A DNA stretch of 64,000 nucleotides from Symsagittifera roscoffensis (lineage: Eukaryota; Xenacoelomorpha; Acoela; Convolutidae), in assembly GCF_963678635.1 (NCBI RefSeq), contig NC_087068.1, positions 2,916,001 through 2,980,000 on the forward strand. The letters are read 5' to 3'. Below the pieces are notes generated by a model, which saw only the letters and a list, made by a program, of their open reading frames with translations, was not told where the DNA came from and made no database searches. Of this stretch, positions 61,945-64,000 are shown one piece after another. Position 1 is the first letter of the stretch, and each line of letters begins with the position of its first letter. A program made the position numbers and the translations under genes.

Positions 61945-62223
61945 CTACTTTTTACCTGGGCTTCCCCCACTAATATCGCATTTTGGTAGTTGAAGTGCAT
62001 TGTTTTCTTGGTCCAATTTCCTCAAAATTTTCTCGACTATGGCAATATGTTCTATCTTTGTGCCCTTTGAGAGGACCAGAAAATCGTTGATGAAGGCATG
62101 CGCATTAGGGATTTCTTTCAATATGGAATCTATTACCCGTTGAATTTCCGTCCCCATCGTGGTTAAGCCGTATAACCCCGTCTTGAATAGATACGCATGC
62201 GTGGATTTTCCACTCACTAACAA
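61945..62223 (-). pseudogene. Reverse transcriptase fragment of Gypsy element 2
   Basis: The frame contains KTGLYGLTTMGTEIQRVID ('f.glPf GL..mP..Fqr.m' motif), then AFINDFLVLSKGT, the catalytic YxDD block with both changes visible (FIND: the first Asp of the DD pair is Asn), then LRKLDQENNALQLPKCD. The usual WLGY motif does not follow. The altered YxDD makes it inactive. Confidence 0.8.
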
Positions 62224-62450
62224 AAAATTGCAATGGCAACTGTTAAGTCCATGTTAAGTCCATGGTTGTAACGTAGACCGTACCTATTTTCGTTCGCTGA
62301 CTGTTTGGCCAATTGTATCCGTCAGTTCTTCAATATTTGGCAATTGTTACTTGTGTTTACGCTCGCACTTTATAAATGCTAAATCGCCCTACCCTGTTAA
62401 ATAAATTGTAGAGTTGCTTACTAAAATGCAGTTGCCTCTCATCGAACAGC

Positions 62451-62867
62451 TTATCTTCCTGTTGCTTTGCGTGCCCTTGGATGTTCAAAACATATCCTAC
62501 GGCGGCTTGGACCAGCTGGAGACCCCGCTGTGGCATCAGATCTCGTGATCGTTGGTCTACAGCCCCCGATCACCTTGATGCATGTCTCTGCCGACCTCCC
62601 ATTTGACGTCAATGTCACCTTCATCTTCCCCATGAGCTTCAACGAATTGTTTCCGCAATCACGGAGCTGGTCGTCATTCGGCCTCAGAGGTATTTTATTA
62701 TCAACCGCTTTCCCCAGCGTTTTCCGCATTTCTCCGATGTTGAAGATCGAAATTGGCGAACCACTATCGATCCACGCCGTCGTCGTTCTCCCGAGGATTT
62801 TGAATGCTAATTGTACCCCCACTACTTTAAATTTGCGCTCCTCCTTGTTTTTCTTAATCGACATCAT
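62451..62867 (-). pseudogene. Aspartic protease region of Gypsy element 2
   Basis: A 138-codon minus-strand frame with TAWIDSGSPISIFN, the retroviral-type aspartic protease D-S/T-G motif, preceded by a beta-strand-like VGVQLAFKILG and followed by KVTLTSNGRSAE. It matures the polyprotein in active elements. It ends in a basic tail unlike protease and probably runs out of frame. Confidence 0.75.
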
Positions 62868-62929
62868 GTAGTCCTACGAGCTATCCGAATCCCAGCTACG
62901 GGTTCGTAGTGGATGATTTTTTACCCTGC

Positions 62930-63135
62930 CGAAGAATCGTGCTGTGATGCCACGTCATGATGTTCCGCATATTGATCGTCCTCGTTCGTCTCGTTGCGGC
63001 AAAGTCCAACGCATCCGCGGTTGGCGCTTATCTTCCCGCGGCATGTCTGCTCACAGTGCTCTGTCTTTTTGCAAAAATAGCAAGTTGCGTTGCGAGCTCG
63101 ACATTTTGTAATGTGCTCCGTGGTAAAATTTGCTA
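62930..63135 (-). pseudogene. Gag nucleocapsid with CCHC zinc knuckle
   Basis: The frame has CYFCKKTEHCEQTC, an exact C-x2-C-x4-H-x4-C zinc knuckle, preceded by a second Cys/His group (CDLANFTTEHITKC) that lacks the normal spacing. It is typical of the RNA-binding end of Gag. Confidence 0.75.
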
Positions 63136-63923
63136 GGTCGCAAATAAACCAACGTCTCTCCGCCCGTCCTATTTTGTTCCCTCGAAATGGACGCCTTGAA
63201 CACCGATGAAAAGGCCGTCAGAATCCTACTCAGATAGAACTAACGGACTCGGCTTTTTTTGAAAGGCACCTCCTGGCGCCGTATGTTTTCCCCTACCTTA
63301 ATTTTCCGCAACCTTGTGCACTTTGTCTGGTGTTTTTGTCGACCTGCATAATTCCGTTTGTACTTCGTTATCAGTCATGTTCACTATAAAGATGTCACGT
63401 TTTTTTCCGCCGTTCTAATGCGCCAAGACTGTATCTCGCCGCAAATCCGCTTAGCACCGATTGAAATTGTTCGAGCGACTCCCCTTCTTTCTGCTTCCGC
63501 GACAAAAGTTAGTAGGTTTCGAATGTTTCATTTCTCACCTTCTTAAAGAGTTCTTCAAATTTGTCGAGCATCCGAGAGTACCTAGTAGTAGCCAAATCCA
63601 AATGCGGTTTCCGGTTGTGGAGCTTGTCCTGGCCACGTTTTCCAAGGCATAGGTACAGGTTGGAAATGAGTGTTTTTTCCACGTCGACCCAATTTTTCTC
63701 CAACATCTCCGGTGGTAGCGCCGAGATTTGCGCGTTTGTCGATCCTTTTTGCAAAATAGAACGACGTCAGGATAAACGTGTGCTTCGCAATCACGACGCA
63801 GGTGAATCGATTGATCCAATGTTCGCACAACATTGGAGGTTCCGCACGTTTGCTCTGCCAGAATGCCGTAATCCCCAGTGATTTTCTCCCTCCTCAAACG
63901 CCGTTCGCTGCTGGCTGCGCCAT
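63136..63923 (-). pseudogene. Gag of Gypsy element 2, N-terminal part
   Basis: It begins at 63923 with the same MAQPAANGV as the 59-kb copy, but the next codon is a stop (TGA where the other copy has GGG). Homology continues through KSLGITAFW, PPMLCEHWINRF and LPPEMLEKNWVDVEK with frameshifts. Between about 63290 and 63640 it has sequence not in the 59-kb copy. Confidence 0.7.
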
Positions 63924-64000
63924 GTTGAAAACAAGTCTCTAGTAATATAATTTCCGAAAGTAACGATGTTATAAATAGACCATTTATTCTATACGAACTC
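63923..64000 (-). repeat. 5' LTR of Gypsy element 2, partial
   Basis: The last 78 bases of the LTR, ending TTTTCAAC-A before the primer-binding site; the rest is past the window edge. Confidence 0.75.

Larger units (their letters stand above)
59133..64000 (-). mobile_element. Ty3/Gypsy retrotransposon 2
   Basis: Minus-strand order: LTR (partly outside the window), primer-binding site, gag with zinc knuckle, aspartic protease, RT, integrase, an acidic/basic C-terminal ORF, purine tract and LTR. Frameshifts and stops throughout and a missing RNase H region make it inactive. It shares the primer-binding site with Gypsy element 1 but not the LTR. Confidence 0.85.

Overview
The window is nuclear DNA of an animal (metazoan). 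It is AT-rich, with small GC-richer coding exons split by introns of 0.2-4 kb. It carries a Rab33-type GTPase exon, trypsin-like (S1) serine protease genes, two Ty3/Gypsy retrotransposons, a non-LTR retrotransposon and dense DNA-transposon and Helitron-like debris. The species cannot be told from the sequence; the mobile-element load suggests a large, repeat-rich invertebrate genome. All joins between exons are my own reading of splice sites and phases.

Layout. 1-1.4 kb: last exon and 3' end of a Rab33-like gene (+). 1.4-6.9 kb: non-coding with a 153-bp fold-back element. 6.87-11.5 kb: a 5'-truncated Gypsy element on the minus strand whose 3' LTR runs into a primer-binding site and then an inverted second LTR. 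12.0-15.4 kb: a decayed LINE (+). 14.8-20.35 kb: two nearly identical tandem copies of a 2.75-kb block; each holds the LINE tail, hAT-like MITEs, a protease first exon and a Helitron-like element. 21.7-30.9 kb: the remaining six exons of the protease gene, with Helitron-like and hAT-like insertions in the introns. 31-38 kb: nested Helitron-like ends, an ATTATAATC-rich element and a 0.96-kb tandem duplication. 38.2-53.2 kb: one very large Helitron-like element (-) in which a 1.3-1.5-kb module carrying the element's 3' end is repeated ten times, partly in a three-module, 4.02-kb higher-order pattern. 54.7-57.7 kb: LINE tail, first two exons of a second protease gene, and one isolated putative exon. 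58.6-64 kb: a second Gypsy element (-) with LTR-gag-pol-LTR order, followed directly by another truncated gag.

How it fits together. The only likely working host genes are the Rab33-like gene, which mostly lies off the left edge, and the seven-exon membrane- or GPI-tethered trypsin-like protease. The second protease gene is seen only in part. Everything else looks like transposon accumulation. The protease first exon was duplicated together with neighbouring transposons. The Helitron-like family is the dominant shaping force: it has paired hairpins, a subterminal inverted repeat and a repeated tendency to multiply its 3' end in tandem.
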